From: Aporhodopirellula rubra
Lineage (GTDB): Bacteria > Planctomycetota > Planctomycetia > Pirellulales > Pirellulaceae
Direction of reading: 5' to 3'
Length of the DNA: 64,000 nt
Assembly (NCBI RefSeq): GCF_014192335.1
Contig: NZ_JACHXU010000009.1
Span: forward strand, 124,001-188,000
Shown: in pieces, positions 36,723 through 46,162 of the stretch
Position numbering within the stretch: the stretch's first letter is position 1
Layout: the number at the start of each line of letters is the position of its first letter
Notes under the pieces: generated by a model
The model's input: the letters and a program-made list of their open reading frames with translations, nothing else
The model's database searches: none
Told to the model about the DNA's origin: nothing
Position numbers and translations under genes: made by a program

Positions 36723-37871
36723 ATGGACCCATCGACTACTGCTTCCGCGTGTTCGCCTGAGGCTGCCATGGCGGATTCCTCTTCGTCGTCCGCGGGGATC
36801 GCTCGCAACGGTGAAAAAGCGGCACCTTCGTCGATCCCATCGCCCAACCGGGCCGCCGAGGCGATGGCCCGCGTCTATGGCCCTATCGCAAAACACCTGG
36901 TCGACGTCGACGCCCGATTGCATCTCGAATTGCAATCCCAATACGAAGCCCTCGTTCCCGTCCTCCGCCACGGAACTCAGTTGGGTGGAAAACGATTGCG
37001 TCCCGCGTTGCTATTGCTGTCCGCGTTGGCGACGTCGCGTGAGCTCGCAAAGTCCGCCGATCCGACTGCGGATGAATCAGACGCGATCGGCGAAGACCAC
37101 ATTGTGATGGCAACGGTCGTCGAAATGGTTCACACCGCGACCCTAGTTCACGACGACGTCCTCGACAAAGCGGACACACGCCGCCACGTGCCGACGATTA
37201 ACGCTCGTTGGAACGATGACACCAGCATCCTGTTGGGCGACTACTTGTTCGCACAAAGCTTCTATCTCGCCGCGACGTTGTCTTCGACACTCGCCTGCCG
37301 CTGGGTCGGCCGAGCCGCCCAACGAGTCTGCGAGGGAGAACTGCGTCAAATTCTCGGTCGCGATTGGCTCGACATCGATGAAGAGACCTACCTCGAAATC
37401 ATTCGAGGCAAAACTGCCGAACTGACCAGCGTCTCTTGCCGATTGGGAGCCCAATTGAGCGATGGCGATGAATCACTGGTGAACGCCCTGGGTGTCTACG
37501 GCAACGATCTCGGGATCGCGTTTCAGATCGCGGACGATTTTCTGGATTTGTGGGGCGACGGCGATCAAGTCGGCAAAACTCTCGGCACCGATCTGGCACA
37601 AGGCAAGATCACGCTGCCTCTGATTCGTTTGCTTCGACATGAGAACACCTTGATCGCCTCCCAAGCCGTCGACGCTCTCCGCGCCGCGCCGCAAGAACGC
37701 ATGCGGTTGATTGCTCCGTTATTGAGAAAGAGCGACGCCGGCGAATACACTCGCGACGTCGCCGACCGGTATCGCCGCAGCGCGATCGCCGCAATCGAGT
37801 CACTCGCCCCCTCCCCAGCACTCGAGTCGTTGATCCGCATCGCCGACTTCTCAGTCGATCGCAGGTTCTAA
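36723..37871 (+). CDS. Polyprenyl diphosphate synthase (trans, long chain)
   Basis: 382 residues. The two aspartate-rich motifs are DDVLD (in LVHDDVLDKADTRRH) and DDFLD (in QIADDFLDLWGD), with GGKRLRP upstream and KTLGTDLAQGKITLPLI downstream, as in heptaprenyl/octaprenyl-type synthases. It makes the isoprenoid side chain of menaquinone, which fits the mqnA and mqnC genes that follow. Chain length cannot be read by eye. The first ~45 residues are a Ser/Ala-rich extension, and starts at 36723 or a later Met are possible. Confidence 0.92.
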   Translation: MDPSTTASACSPEAAMADSSSSSAGIARNGEKAAPSSIPSPNRAAEAMARVYGPIAKHLVDVDARLHLELQSQYEALVPVLRHGTQLGGKRLRPALLLLSALATSRELAKSADPTADESDAIGEDHIVMATVVEMVHTATLVHDDVLDKADTRRHVPTINARWNDDTSILLGDYLFAQSFYLAATLSSTLACRWVGRAAQRVCEGELRQILGRDWLDIDEETYLEIIRGKTAELTSVSCRLGAQLSDGDESLVNALGVYGNDLGIAFQIADDFLDLWGDGDQVGKTLGTDLAQGKITLPLIRLLRHENTLIASQAVDALRAAPQERMRLIAPLLRKSDAGEYTRDVADRYRRSAIAAIESLAPSPALESLIRIADFSVDRRF

Positions 37872-37937
37872 CGTCGCCTCTCTTAATACGATCTCGATTT
37901 CGAATCCTCCACTCACCTGCATTCCCAGCGAATTCCA

Positions 37938-38747
37938 ATGCTCCGCTTCGGTGCCGTTTCCTATCTCAACACCAAACCACTGGTCGAGACTCTCGAACAG
38001 CGGTTAACGGATTGGGGCACATTGCGATTGGATCTGCCCTCACGATTGGCGGCGGATCTCGCGAGCGGTGATTTGGACGTCGCGCTGATTCCGAGCGTGG
38101 AGTACTTTCGCAACCAATCCAACTACGCGATCGTGTCCGACGCCGCGATCGCGTGCCGCGGACCGGTCTGGAGCGTTCGGCTGCTCAGCCGCGTGCCGAT
38201 GCCTGAAATTCGTACTCTCGCACTCGATGAAGGCAGCCGGACCAGCGCCGCGATGGCTCAAGTCCTGTTGTCGGAAATGCATGGAATTCGGCCCCAAACG
38301 GTGCCGTTCCCGATCGGATCCGACGCTGCCGAGCTCGACGCGGACGCGGTGCTGATGATCGGCGACCGGGCAATGCATCCGCCTCGTGGAACCTACAAAG
38401 AGATCTGGGACCTCGGCGATCGTTGGTGCCGCTGGACTGAACTCCCGTTCGTGTTCGCGATGTGGGTCGCGCGGCGTGAAGTGGTCGAGAATTCAGATCA
38501 ACTCAAACGCATCGATCTTGCCTTGAACGCCAGCCGTGACGATGGTGCTCAGTGTTTTGAATCGATCGCCATCCGCGAAGCTGCCGATCAGGGCCTGACA
38601 AACGAAGACCTGCATCGATATTTTGCCGAAAACCTTCACTTTCATTTAGGCCCCGGCGAACGGGCCGGCTTGAGTCTTTTTCGCAAAAAAGCGGAAGCGA
38701 TCGGCTTGGTCCCACCCTTGCCGACGGCTTCAAATCCGAACGCCTGA
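37938..38747 (+). CDS. mqnA: Chorismate dehydratase (futalosine pathway)
   Basis: 269 residues. MqnA dehydrates chorismate to 3-enolpyruvylbenzoate, the first step of the futalosine route to menaquinone. It shows the MqnA/MqnD periplasmic-binding-like fold: RFGAVSYLNTKPL at the N-terminus, LASGDLDVALIPSVEYF, SVRLLSRVP with LALDEGSRTS, and DAVLMIGDRAM, followed by W-x-x-W-T-x-LPFVFAMWV. These are typical of MqnA. It lies between the polyprenyl synthase and mqnC, all in one direction. Confidence 0.94.
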   Translation: MLRFGAVSYLNTKPLVETLEQRLTDWGTLRLDLPSRLAADLASGDLDVALIPSVEYFRNQSNYAIVSDAAIACRGPVWSVRLLSRVPMPEIRTLALDEGSRTSAAMAQVLLSEMHGIRPQTVPFPIGSDAAELDADAVLMIGDRAMHPPRGTYKEIWDLGDRWCRWTELPFVFAMWVARREVVENSDQLKRIDLALNASRDDGAQCFESIAIREAADQGLTNEDLHRYFAENLHFHLGPGERAGLSLFRKKAEAIGLVPPLPTASNPNA

Positions 38748-38788
38748 CACCTTTGTCTTCCCTCCGTGCCAGAACATCCTGACGCATC

Positions 38789-39952
38789 ATGAACGCTCCT
38801 GTTGCCAGTACCACATCTTCCGTCCGCTCGATTCTCGACCGTGTTGTCGACGGCCAGCGATTGAGTGACGCCGACGCCATCACGTTGCTGCAATCGCATG
38901 ACCTCGCTGCAATCGGTGCCGCCGCCGAAACGGTCTCGCGGCAAAAACACCCCGAGCCATACCGAACCTACAACATCGACCGGAACATCAACTACACCAA
39001 CGTATGTACGGCGGTGTGTGACTTCTGCGCGTTCTACCGCGGCCCTAAGAGCGACGAGGGATACGTCTTACCGCGTGAAGTGTTGCTACAGAAAATCCAA
39101 GAGACCGTTGATCTCGGCGGCAACCAAATTTTGCTGCAGGGCGGTTTGCATCCGAAGTACAAACTCGATTGGTACGAGGAGATGCTCACGGATATCAAAA
39201 CAAAGTTCCCACAAATCAACATACACGGGTTCTCCCCTCCGGAACTGCATCACTTCACCAAAGTCAATCGTCTTTCAATTAACGAAGTCCTCACTCGATT
39301 GAAAGCGGCCGGGCTGGGCAGCATCCCTGGTGGCGGTGCGGAGATTCTGAATGACCGCGTGCGTGGAGAAATCACCCGCGGCAAAGTCATGACGGATGAC
39401 TGGCTCGGCGTCATGCGTGCGTGGCATGAACTCGGTGGCGTCAGCTCGGCAACGATGATGTTCGGTCACGTCGAAACCGTCGCCGAACGAGTCGAACACC
39501 TTCGACGCCTCCGAGAGGTGCAAGACGACACGGGTGGGTTCACCGCGTTCATTTGCTGGACGTTCCAACCCGAAAACACCGAGATGAGTGACGTTCCGAA
39601 AACGGGATCGTTCGAATACCTGAAAATGCTCGCCGTCTCACGTCTGTATCTCGACAACATTCCCAATCTGCAGAGTAGTTGGGTCACCCAGGGTCTGAAG
39701 ATCGGCCAAATGGCGTTGATGTTCGGTGCAAACGACATGGGCAGCCTGATGATCGAGGAGAACGTGGTCGCCGAAGCGGGCACGGTTCACTACCTGTCGC
39801 TGCAACAAATCCGCGAAGCAATCGAGGAGCACGGTTTTGAAGCCCGGCAACGCGACGTGTTCTACAACCTCGTCGACGAAGAACTGGAACAAAAAGCGAT
39901 CACGGCCAACGCGAACGCCAGCGCCCGCGAATTGGTCCAAATGAGCGTCTGA
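38789..39952 (+). CDS. mqnC: Cyclic dehypoxanthinyl futalosine synthase
   Basis: 387 residues. MqnC is a radical SAM enzyme that cyclises dehypoxanthine futalosine in menaquinone synthesis. The cluster motif CTAVCDFCAFYR (CX3CX2C) is at about 72-83, preceded by YNIDRNINYTNVC. Other family motifs are QGGLHPKYKLDWYE, IHGFSPPE, GLGSIPGGGAEIL and MMFGHVET. It follows mqnA by 41 bases. The remaining genes mqnB and mqnD are not in this window, so the pathway is only partly clustered here. Confidence 0.95.
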   Translation: MNAPVASTTSSVRSILDRVVDGQRLSDADAITLLQSHDLAAIGAAAETVSRQKHPEPYRTYNIDRNINYTNVCTAVCDFCAFYRGPKSDEGYVLPREVLLQKIQETVDLGGNQILLQGGLHPKYKLDWYEEMLTDIKTKFPQINIHGFSPPELHHFTKVNRLSINEVLTRLKAAGLGSIPGGGAEILNDRVRGEITRGKVMTDDWLGVMRAWHELGGVSSATMMFGHVETVAERVEHLRRLREVQDDTGGFTAFICWTFQPENTEMSDVPKTGSFEYLKMLAVSRLYLDNIPNLQSSWVTQGLKIGQMALMFGANDMGSLMIEENVVAEAGTVHYLSLQQIREAIEEHGFEARQRDVFYNLVDEELEQKAITANANASARELVQMSV

Positions 39953-40114
39953 GCACCGCCGCCACGAAATCAGAACGCTGCTATCCTAAACCCCGTCCTC
40001 ACACGTAATCGAGTCTCGCCGAGGCTCGGTTTCCAAAATGAGTCGACGGGTAACGCAGATTCCGCGGGACACAAACACAGCGTGGCGAGCCGCACGCGAC
40101 GAAGCGATTTCCAA

Positions 40115-40948
40115 CTAACCGTCGTGCTGGCCTTCGAACTTCCGGTTCCACCCGCCGTTAACGTTGATGGTTTGTCCGGTGACGAACCCAGCGTTGGGAC
40201 ATGCTAAGTACGCGACCGCTTCTGCGATATCTTCGGGACGCCCCCATCGTTGCATCAACGACTGATTCTGAGCACGTGCATTCCAATACGGGCTCGTTGT
40301 TTCGCCCCATGCGGTTTGGATCCAACCGGGGGCCACGGTATTGACGCGAACGCGTGGTGCCAAAGTTTGCGCGAGGCTATTAGCAAACGCCATCACCGCC
40401 GCTTTCACGGGACCGAACATCATTCCCGCATCACCCTCCATCCCCTCGGGTGCTTGATCCCATCCGATGAAGATCATCGACGACGCGACTTCACGCGACA
40501 TTACCTGTTCTGCCATTGCGGGCCCGATGATGCGTGACATTGCAATCGTGCCGCAGACGTCCACATCGAGCAGCATTCGCAGCTTCTGATCAAACGACCA
40601 CGATGCGGCCTCGCCGGTCAAAACATCGACGCCCGCGTTGTTCACCCACGTCGAAATCACCCCGAGGCGTTCGATCGCGTCATCCGCGAATCGGTGCACG
40701 TCGTCCGGTTTGCTCAAATCCGCAGCCATAACGTCGCATTCAACGCCGAGACGTTTAATCTCATCGGCGGTTTCGAGGGCACCGTTACGATTGCGGCGAT
40801 AGTGTACCAACACCTGCGCCGAATCCTCGAGGCTTCGTCGGGCAACGTCCTCGGCCAATCGGATCGCGATCGCGCGACCAATTCCGCTGCTGCCACCCGT
40901 TACCACAATGCCTGTCATCGAATCTGCCGTTGCTGGTGAGGATGCCAA
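40115..40948 (-). CDS. Short-chain dehydrogenase/reductase with altered active site
   Basis: 277 residues; an ATG at 40918 would trim ten residues. NAD(P) binding is intact: TGGSSGIG (17-24) and the NNAG motif (WVNNAG). The C-terminal VAPGWIQT and LACPNAGFVTGQTINVNGGWNRKF are typical of 3-oxoacyl-ACP-reductase-like SDRs. The catalytic part differs: the YxxxK motif reads F178-G-P-V-K182, with TTC coding for Phe, and there is no Ser between residues 158 and 177 where the catalytic Ser should be (IFIGWDQAPEG). So it should not work by the normal Ser-Tyr-Lys mechanism. It is convergent with mqnC and has no partner gene. Confidence 0.9.
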   Translation of the reverse strand: MASSPATADSMTGIVVTGGSSGIGRAIAIRLAEDVARRSLEDSAQVLVHYRRNRNGALETADEIKRLGVECDVMAADLSKPDDVHRFADDAIERLGVISTWVNNAGVDVLTGEAASWSFDQKLRMLLDVDVCGTIAMSRIIGPAMAEQVMSREVASSMIFIGWDQAPEGMEGDAGMMFGPVKAAVMAFANSLAQTLAPRVRVNTVAPGWIQTAWGETTSPYWNARAQNQSLMQRWGRPEDIAEAVAYLACPNAGFVTGQTINVNGGWNRKFEGQHDG

Positions 40949-41017
40949 CGTCGATGCGTTGGCTCTCGTCTAACCGATCACGTCGGCAGACTTATCGTAC
41001 GGCTTAGCCTACCCCGT

Positions 41018-42469
41018 TCACATAGCGTATTGCAATCGAGGGTCATCGAGACCGAGGCGTTTCATTTTCTTGTACAACGTCGTGCGATTGATTTCCAATT
41101 CATCTGCCGTGGCGGCACGGTTCCAGGCGTGACGTCGCAGGGAATTAAGAATAATTTCCCGTTCGGGAGCTTCGAGTGCTTCTCGCAAACTTCGCCCCAC
41201 GGTACCGCTGGCGACCGGAGGCATCGATTGCCCCGGCGCGGCTGCGCGGTTGGAGGTTGAAAATCCGATCTCACGGTTGTCCTGTTTCGTCACCCCTAGA
41301 ACTTCAGGTGGCAGGTCTTGGAGACCGAGTACTCGGTCGCTGCCCAACAGCACAGCCCGTTCGACCACATTCTCGAGTTGCCGAACGTTGCCCGGCCAAT
41401 GATACGCCTGCAATGCCGCCATCGCCTCATGATCGAACGCTTCGACATCCCGCGACGCGGCTTCGGCGGCCTCGCGAATGAAGTGATCCGCCAACAACGG
41501 AATATCCCCGGGTCGCTCACGAAGCGACGGCAAAACGATATTAACGACGTTAATTCGGTAATACAAATCTTGCCGGAAACTTCCGTCGGCGACGCCACTT
41601 TCGAGATCCTGATTCGTCGCCAAAATCACACGAGTGTCCACTTTGCGAGTCTCGGTTCCACCGAGCGGTTCGAATTCAAACTCTTGAAGCACGCGAAGCA
41701 ATTTGACTTGCATCGCGGGCGTCGCAGTCCCGATCTCATCAAGGAACAGGGTTCCCCCGTCGGCCAATTCAAATTTCCCGACGCGGTCGGTGTTGGCGCC
41801 GGTGTAGGCTCCCGCCACATGCCCGAACAATTCACTTTCTAACAACGTGTCCGGCAACGCACCACACGCGACTTCGACGAACGGGCCGCCGCGACGTGAA
41901 CTGCGATGATGAATCGCTCGAGCGATCATGCTTTTCCCGGTACCGTTCTCTCCCGTGATCAAAATTGACGCGCGGGCGTCGGCCACGCTATCGATCACAT
42001 CGAAGATTTTCATCATCCGGTAATCATGGCTGAGGATGCTCTCCAACCCACTGCGACGATCGAGTTGCTTGCGAAGAGCTTCGTTTTCCTGCTCGACTTT
42101 GTGATGATTGATCGCTCGGTCGATTGCCAGCATCAACTCATCGTCGATGACTGGCTTCGTCAGCAAATCAAATGCTCCCGCACGAACGGCTTCGACTGCC
42201 GTATCCGGCGTTGCATAACCGGTCATGACCAGCACCGCAGTCTCGGGATGATGCTTTGCCGCATATCGAATCAGATCGAAACCGTCTTCGCCGCCGAGAC
42301 GCAAATCAGTGATAATCAGGTCGAACGGACGCCCGCTCAGATGAGCTCGAGCTTGCTGAAGATCGCTCGCGACTTCGGCATCGTATCCGACTTCGACGAG
42401 CCATTGCCCGAGCGATGTGGCAAGATGAAAATCGTCATCGACGAGTAACAGACGTGCGGTGTTGTTCAT
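41018..42469 (-). CDS. Sigma-54-dependent response regulator (NtrC family)
   Basis: 483 residues from ATG at 42469 ([13 protein letters not shown]), chosen for the GGAA site about nine bases upstream over starts at 42511 and 42529. Order: receiver domain with phospho-acceptor Asp in [10 protein letters not shown] and Lys in LLTKPV; AAA+ domain with GENGTGKS (Walker A), the sigma-54 contact loop GAYTGA (the Phe of GAFTGA replaced by Tyr), and [10 protein letters not shown] (Walker B); then a Fis-type helix-turn-helix with [20 protein letters not shown]. It activates sigma-54 promoters. No histidine kinase lies next to it. Confidence 0.95.
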   Translation of the reverse strand: MNNTARLLLVDDDFHLATSLGQWLVEVGYDAEVASDLQQARAHLSGRPFDLIITDLRLGGEDGFDLIRYAAKHHPETAVLVMTGYATPDTAVEAVRAGAFDLLTKPVIDDELMLAIDRAINHHKVEQENEALRKQLDRRSGLESILSHDYRMMKIFDVIDSVADARASILITGENGTGKSMIARAIHHRSSRRGGPFVEVACGALPDTLLESELFGHVAGAYTGANTDRVGKFELADGGTLFLDEIGTATPAMQVKLLRVLQEFEFEPLGGTETRKVDTRVILATNQDLESGVADGSFRQDLYYRINVVNIVLPSLRERPGDIPLLADHFIREAAEAASRDVEAFDHEAMAALQAYHWPGNVRQLENVVERAVLLGSDRVLGLQDLPPEVLGVTKQDNREIGFSTSNRAAAPGQSMPPVASGTVGRSLREALEAPEREIILNSLRRHAWNRAATADELEINRTTLYKKMKRLGLDDPRLQYAM

Positions 42470-42570
42470 GTGGTGTTTCCGAGGCGTCGGTGGCGTTTCG
42501 ACTACACTCATATTTAGGTCGGAAAACACGCTCGGTCAAAAATGTCATCACATGTTTCAAAAAATCAACG

Positions 42571-44163
42571 TCAACTGAAGCGACCGCGAATACGTGACGG
42601 CATCAATTCGATCAAACGCTCGCGAGAGGCAGGTTTTTTCCATTGCGACCAACCGATCGCACAGGCCAGAAGAATCGCAACCCAAGGCGATGCCAGTAAC
42701 GTGAACGGCAATAGCGACAACATCACGGTCTTGGATCCGATCGGATAACCAAAGAACACCATCGCACTCCACACACAGACCATCACTACTCCGTGAGCGA
42801 GCAAGGTGGCCACGACGGCCCCCATCAATCCGAAACGTGGCAGCAAAATCGCATTGAGCACGAGGTTCGCAATCAACCCGACGAACATCGCCAAAGCAAC
42901 CGCACGGCCTTTCTCGGCGGTCAGCAAGTAGCATTGCCCGACCATGACGAGGGCAGACCAAGTACAAAAACAAAGCGCGAGCGGCATCAAGTTCAACCCG
43001 TCGCTATACCGTCCTTGCAACAACACATCGAACATCCACGGTCCGATCAGGATTGCGAAGGCCCCGCCGACGGTAAAAACCAACGACACTGCGAGCAACG
43101 CGTCTCCGATTCTCGCACGTACGGAGTCGAGTTTCTTTGCCTCCCAATCGGCGGACAAATAAGGCATCAATACGCCCGCGATCATCGTCCCGACACTCAA
43201 TAACATCATCGGAACGATGCGTCCTGAGTGGTACTGTCCCACGGCGGCCTGGCCCATGGTCTCGCGAATCGAATCCGCGGATCCCGATGCCAACGCATCG
43301 GGTGGCAGTGGCAAAAAGTGCAAAATCATATAACGATCGGACAACTCAAAGAGGTTTCCGATCAGATTGGTCATCCACAACGCTGCCGCATACGGTGCCA
43401 AGCGGCGAACCATCCGCCCGAGACTTATTTTGTCGTCGGTTTCGTTCGCAATTCCAGCGATTTCTGGAGTCTCCGACACACCGGTCGCAGCTTTCCAATT
43501 TTTTGCCAACGACCAGACTCCCGGCAACGTCGCGAGCAAGCAAGCAACCGCGAAGACCAAGATCAATCCGGTAAACCCGCCGCCGTTGACCAACCATGCC
43601 AAACTCAGCACGGTAAATCCGACGCCGTGCACAAACTGCATCATCGAGACGACTCGCACCTGGCGCAAGGACGCGTTCAGATCCGATGCAAAGTTATAGA
43701 CAATCATGCCCACAACCGCGGCGGCCATCGCGTAAACCAATGACGCGGATTGACTCTGTAGAAAGATCACCCAACCGAACCACTCCGGAAGGAGAGCCAT
43801 CGCGGCAACAAACACTCCGGTGCAGACGAGGGTTCCGATCGCAATCCGGCGAACGAAAGGTTGCAACTGCCCCTTCAACCGGAAATGTTCTGTGAATTTT
43901 GGAAGCACTCCCGGAATGCCAAATAACATGACCGGAGTAATCAGGGTGATGAATCCAAACGCCATCGACCAACGTCCAACGTCGGTGTCGTCCATCAGGC
44001 GACAAAACGCCATCCCGCGAACAAATCCGATCCCGCGTCCAACCACGGTCATGGCGAGCATCACCAACATGCCGACGGCAAGCGAATCAACGCGAAATTC
44101 GCGTGAGGTGCGATTCGCTCCAATCATAGGAACGATCTGTTGAGGTTCAGCGGCGGAGGACAT
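42571..44163 (-). CDS. Polysaccharide-export flippase-like membrane protein
   Basis: 530 residues from ATG at 44163 (MSSAAEPQQI). About twelve to fourteen hydrophobic segments are visible, including LAVGMLVMLAMTVVGRGIGFVRGMAF near the start and repeated ones to residue 500. The pattern and the motif GRGIGFVRGMA resemble the MOP/Wzx flippase superfamily that moves lipid-linked oligosaccharides. No sugar-transferase cluster surrounds it in this stretch, so substrate is unknown. It lies 101 bases upstream of the NtrC-like gene on the minus strand. Confidence 0.8.
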   Translation of the reverse strand: MSSAAEPQQIVPMIGANRTSREFRVDSLAVGMLVMLAMTVVGRGIGFVRGMAFCRLMDDTDVGRWSMAFGFITLITPVMLFGIPGVLPKFTEHFRLKGQLQPFVRRIAIGTLVCTGVFVAAMALLPEWFGWVIFLQSQSASLVYAMAAAVVGMIVYNFASDLNASLRQVRVVSMMQFVHGVGFTVLSLAWLVNGGGFTGLILVFAVACLLATLPGVWSLAKNWKAATGVSETPEIAGIANETDDKISLGRMVRRLAPYAAALWMTNLIGNLFELSDRYMILHFLPLPPDALASGSADSIRETMGQAAVGQYHSGRIVPMMLLSVGTMIAGVLMPYLSADWEAKKLDSVRARIGDALLAVSLVFTVGGAFAILIGPWMFDVLLQGRYSDGLNLMPLALCFCTWSALVMVGQCYLLTAEKGRAVALAMFVGLIANLVLNAILLPRFGLMGAVVATLLAHGVVMVCVWSAMVFFGYPIGSKTVMLSLLPFTLLASPWVAILLACAIGWSQWKKPASRERLIELMPSRIRGRFS

Positions 44164-44597
44164 ACAGGCGTGAATGATGAAGAAATACAGCCGCAGGCGA
44201 AAGATACATGCGATCATCTAATTTTGGGACGTGATCGCAGTCATGTCGGTTAATCGCACTGATGTGACACAGACTCATCGGGGTCCGAGCCTACAGATTT
44301 GGGTTGTAACGATCATGCGGTTGATGAGGCTCTCGCCATTCACACTCGCAAAGCAGCGTCCCCAAAAAACACTCGGCATCGGTCGGTGTTTCGCACCTGG
44401 CGAGTCGGTGAGACGAGACCTCTGGGAGTCCAAAGGTCCGACTAAACGGTCCGAGTCAGTTGGCCAGGCGTGCCTGCCTAAGTGCAATTCCTTATGCAAT
44501 GACGCGGTGAAGACTGCTATACTCGGCTATTATCTTTCCTGCCGCCGCTCCCGGCATCTCGCTGAGAGCGTCTTTCTCGTGCCTTTTAGGTCGCTTG
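44164..44597. other. Divergent intergenic region between flippase and a membrane-protein gene
   Basis: 434 bases with no gene supported. A TATACT hexamer at 44518-44523 could be a -10 element for the forward gene, but no good -35 match lies at the right distance. Confidence 0.45.
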
Positions 44598-45503
44598 ATG
44601 ACAACCACTGCTGAAACCGCGCCGGATGATGTCGTTAATAAAAGCCCGTCTGCGCTCGACATTGACATGCGGACGAGTCGATTCGAAAAGGTATCGAGCT
44701 TCTATTTGACGCTCATTCTGTTTTTGGGCGTTATCGTTTCGGCATTGTTTCTTTTGTGGACACTCAATCGCTGGGCGTCACAAGAAGAGATCAAACACTC
44801 TCGTCCCACTCGCACCGCATGGGTTCAAGGGACCGAAAATGGATTGACCAACGGCTTTGACGAACCCTCGCGCGATGAATATCCAGCGTTACAGGAACCG
44901 ACTCTTGACGCGACTTTGGTAGCCGTAACCGACGCCGCTACCCAAACGGCGGCCTCGTTCGAAGGCGCAATGGGGCTAGGCGATTCACAAAACCTTGGCA
45001 GGGGTGCCCGGCGTGGAGGCCCCGATCCTGGTAGCGAAAACGGCGTCGATGTGATCCCCCGGTTCAACCGCTGGCAATTGAATTTCTCCGCCGCAGATTT
45101 GAGCACCTATGCCGCTCAACTCGACTTCTTCGGCATCGAACTCGGTGTCGTCGGTGGCGGCATCCAAGGAGTCGATATTGTCAACGAGCTGTCGACACAA
45201 CCGAAGAGCAGGCGAGTCGTTGATACAAGTGACGAGAAACGCCTGTACTTCATGTGGAAGACCCCGAGCCCATTGATGAAGCACGAATCGGTTTTACTGG
45301 AAGCCGCAGGGGTGAAACTAACCGATCGACACATGATCCGTTTCATTCCGGCACGGCTCGAACAACAGCTCGCTGACGCGGAACTCGAGTTCGCTGTCAT
45401 GGCGGGGCATGAATCCGAGACAGAAATCGCCAGGACTGTGTTTCAATGCGTTGCCACCGAAGACGGTTACGAATTTCGAATCGCCGACCAACGCTATCGC
45501 TGA
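44598..45503 (+). CDS. Single-pass membrane protein of unknown function
   Basis: 301 residues from the ATG at 44598, with AGG seven bases upstream; a TTG at 44595 is next to it. After ~35 polar residues there is one transmembrane segment (about 37-58, SFYLTLILFLGVIVSALFLL). The extracytoplasmic part has a Gly/Arg-rich linker (DSQNLGRGARRGG, about 131-143) and then a folded-looking domain from about 155 (RWQLNFSAADLSTYAAQLDF, LYFMWKTPS). The layout of a short tail, one helix and a C-terminal domain recalls TonB/TolR-like envelope proteins, but I find no decisive motif. Not recognised. Confidence 0.75.
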   Translation: MTTTAETAPDDVVNKSPSALDIDMRTSRFEKVSSFYLTLILFLGVIVSALFLLWTLNRWASQEEIKHSRPTRTAWVQGTENGLTNGFDEPSRDEYPALQEPTLDATLVAVTDAATQTAASFEGAMGLGDSQNLGRGARRGGPDPGSENGVDVIPRFNRWQLNFSAADLSTYAAQLDFFGIELGVVGGGIQGVDIVNELSTQPKSRRVVDTSDEKRLYFMWKTPSPLMKHESVLLEAAGVKLTDRHMIRFIPARLEQQLADAELEFAVMAGHESETEIARTVFQCVATEDGYEFRIADQRYR

Positions 45504-45657
45504 TCAACATCGAGGGTAATCCAACGCCTCTGCAAAGCCCGTCTGTTGTGCCGTTTTGCGCGGTCATGCGGGCGAGCAAGAATTCCAGCAAGTCACCTCA
45601 CGTCCCATTCCGATACTTCATCGCAGGCGTCTTTTCAGATAGCGGGAGTTCGGAGCG

Positions 45658-45921
45658 ATGTGGCGAAGTCTATTTTTAGCAATCGGAATCATGGTCATCG
45701 TTGTCGGTGTTGAAACGATGTTCATCGACTCAGCGAGCGTGTATGCAGCAGCGGAGTCCACCGCGGTCAATTTTGTTGACCCCAGTGCCACCCCTGCGCC
45801 CACGACAAAAACGTGGCAACCCGGTGAAAAGTTCCCGTGGGCAATGCTCGCGATCGGAACCATCATCGTCCTCTACGCGATCACGCTCCCCAAACGCTGG
45901 CACCGAACCGCCGAAGGTTGA
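45658..45921 (+). CDS. Small two-helix membrane protein, unknown
   Basis: 87 residues starting at ATG 45658 (MWRSLFLAIGIMVIVVGVE). Two transmembrane segments: about 4-20 and 62-77 (PWAMLAIGTIIVLYAIT). Between them is a short Thr/Pro-rich loop. A GGAG sequence is a few bases upstream of the ATG. It follows the single-pass protein by 154 bases on the same strand. I do not recognise the family; the clean hydrophobic pattern makes a real gene likely. Confidence 0.6.
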   Translation: MWRSLFLAIGIMVIVVGVETMFIDSASVYAAAESTAVNFVDPSATPAPTTKTWQPGEKFPWAMLAIGTIIVLYAITLPKRWHRTAEG

Positions 45922-46049
45922 GCCCGGACGCCTTTTCGCATGTTCGAACGCACACGATCGTGAACCGATCGACTTGGCATAGTTGAATAGTGAAGGTCTC
46001 CCCAAACCCTGTCACGTCTCGGCTTCCTATCTGCCCGGAAGCCTGAATC

Positions 46050-46110
46050 GCCGTGACGTTCGCTCCCAAAATTCTGGCCCCTGATGAGACGGCACGTTAG
46101 GCTATAACGG
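46050..46110. repeat. Copy of a degenerate intergenic repeat
   Basis: Contains CCAAAATTCTGGCCCCTGA, similar to CCAAAATTCAGCCCCCTGA near 26201. It lies in the spacer before the ECF sigma gene. Similarity was judged by eye only. Confidence 0.35.
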
Positions 46111-46162
46111 CACATCCGTTTCATTCCAACGCAGCCGGCGCGGCAGAGGCAGGGCCGCCAAC

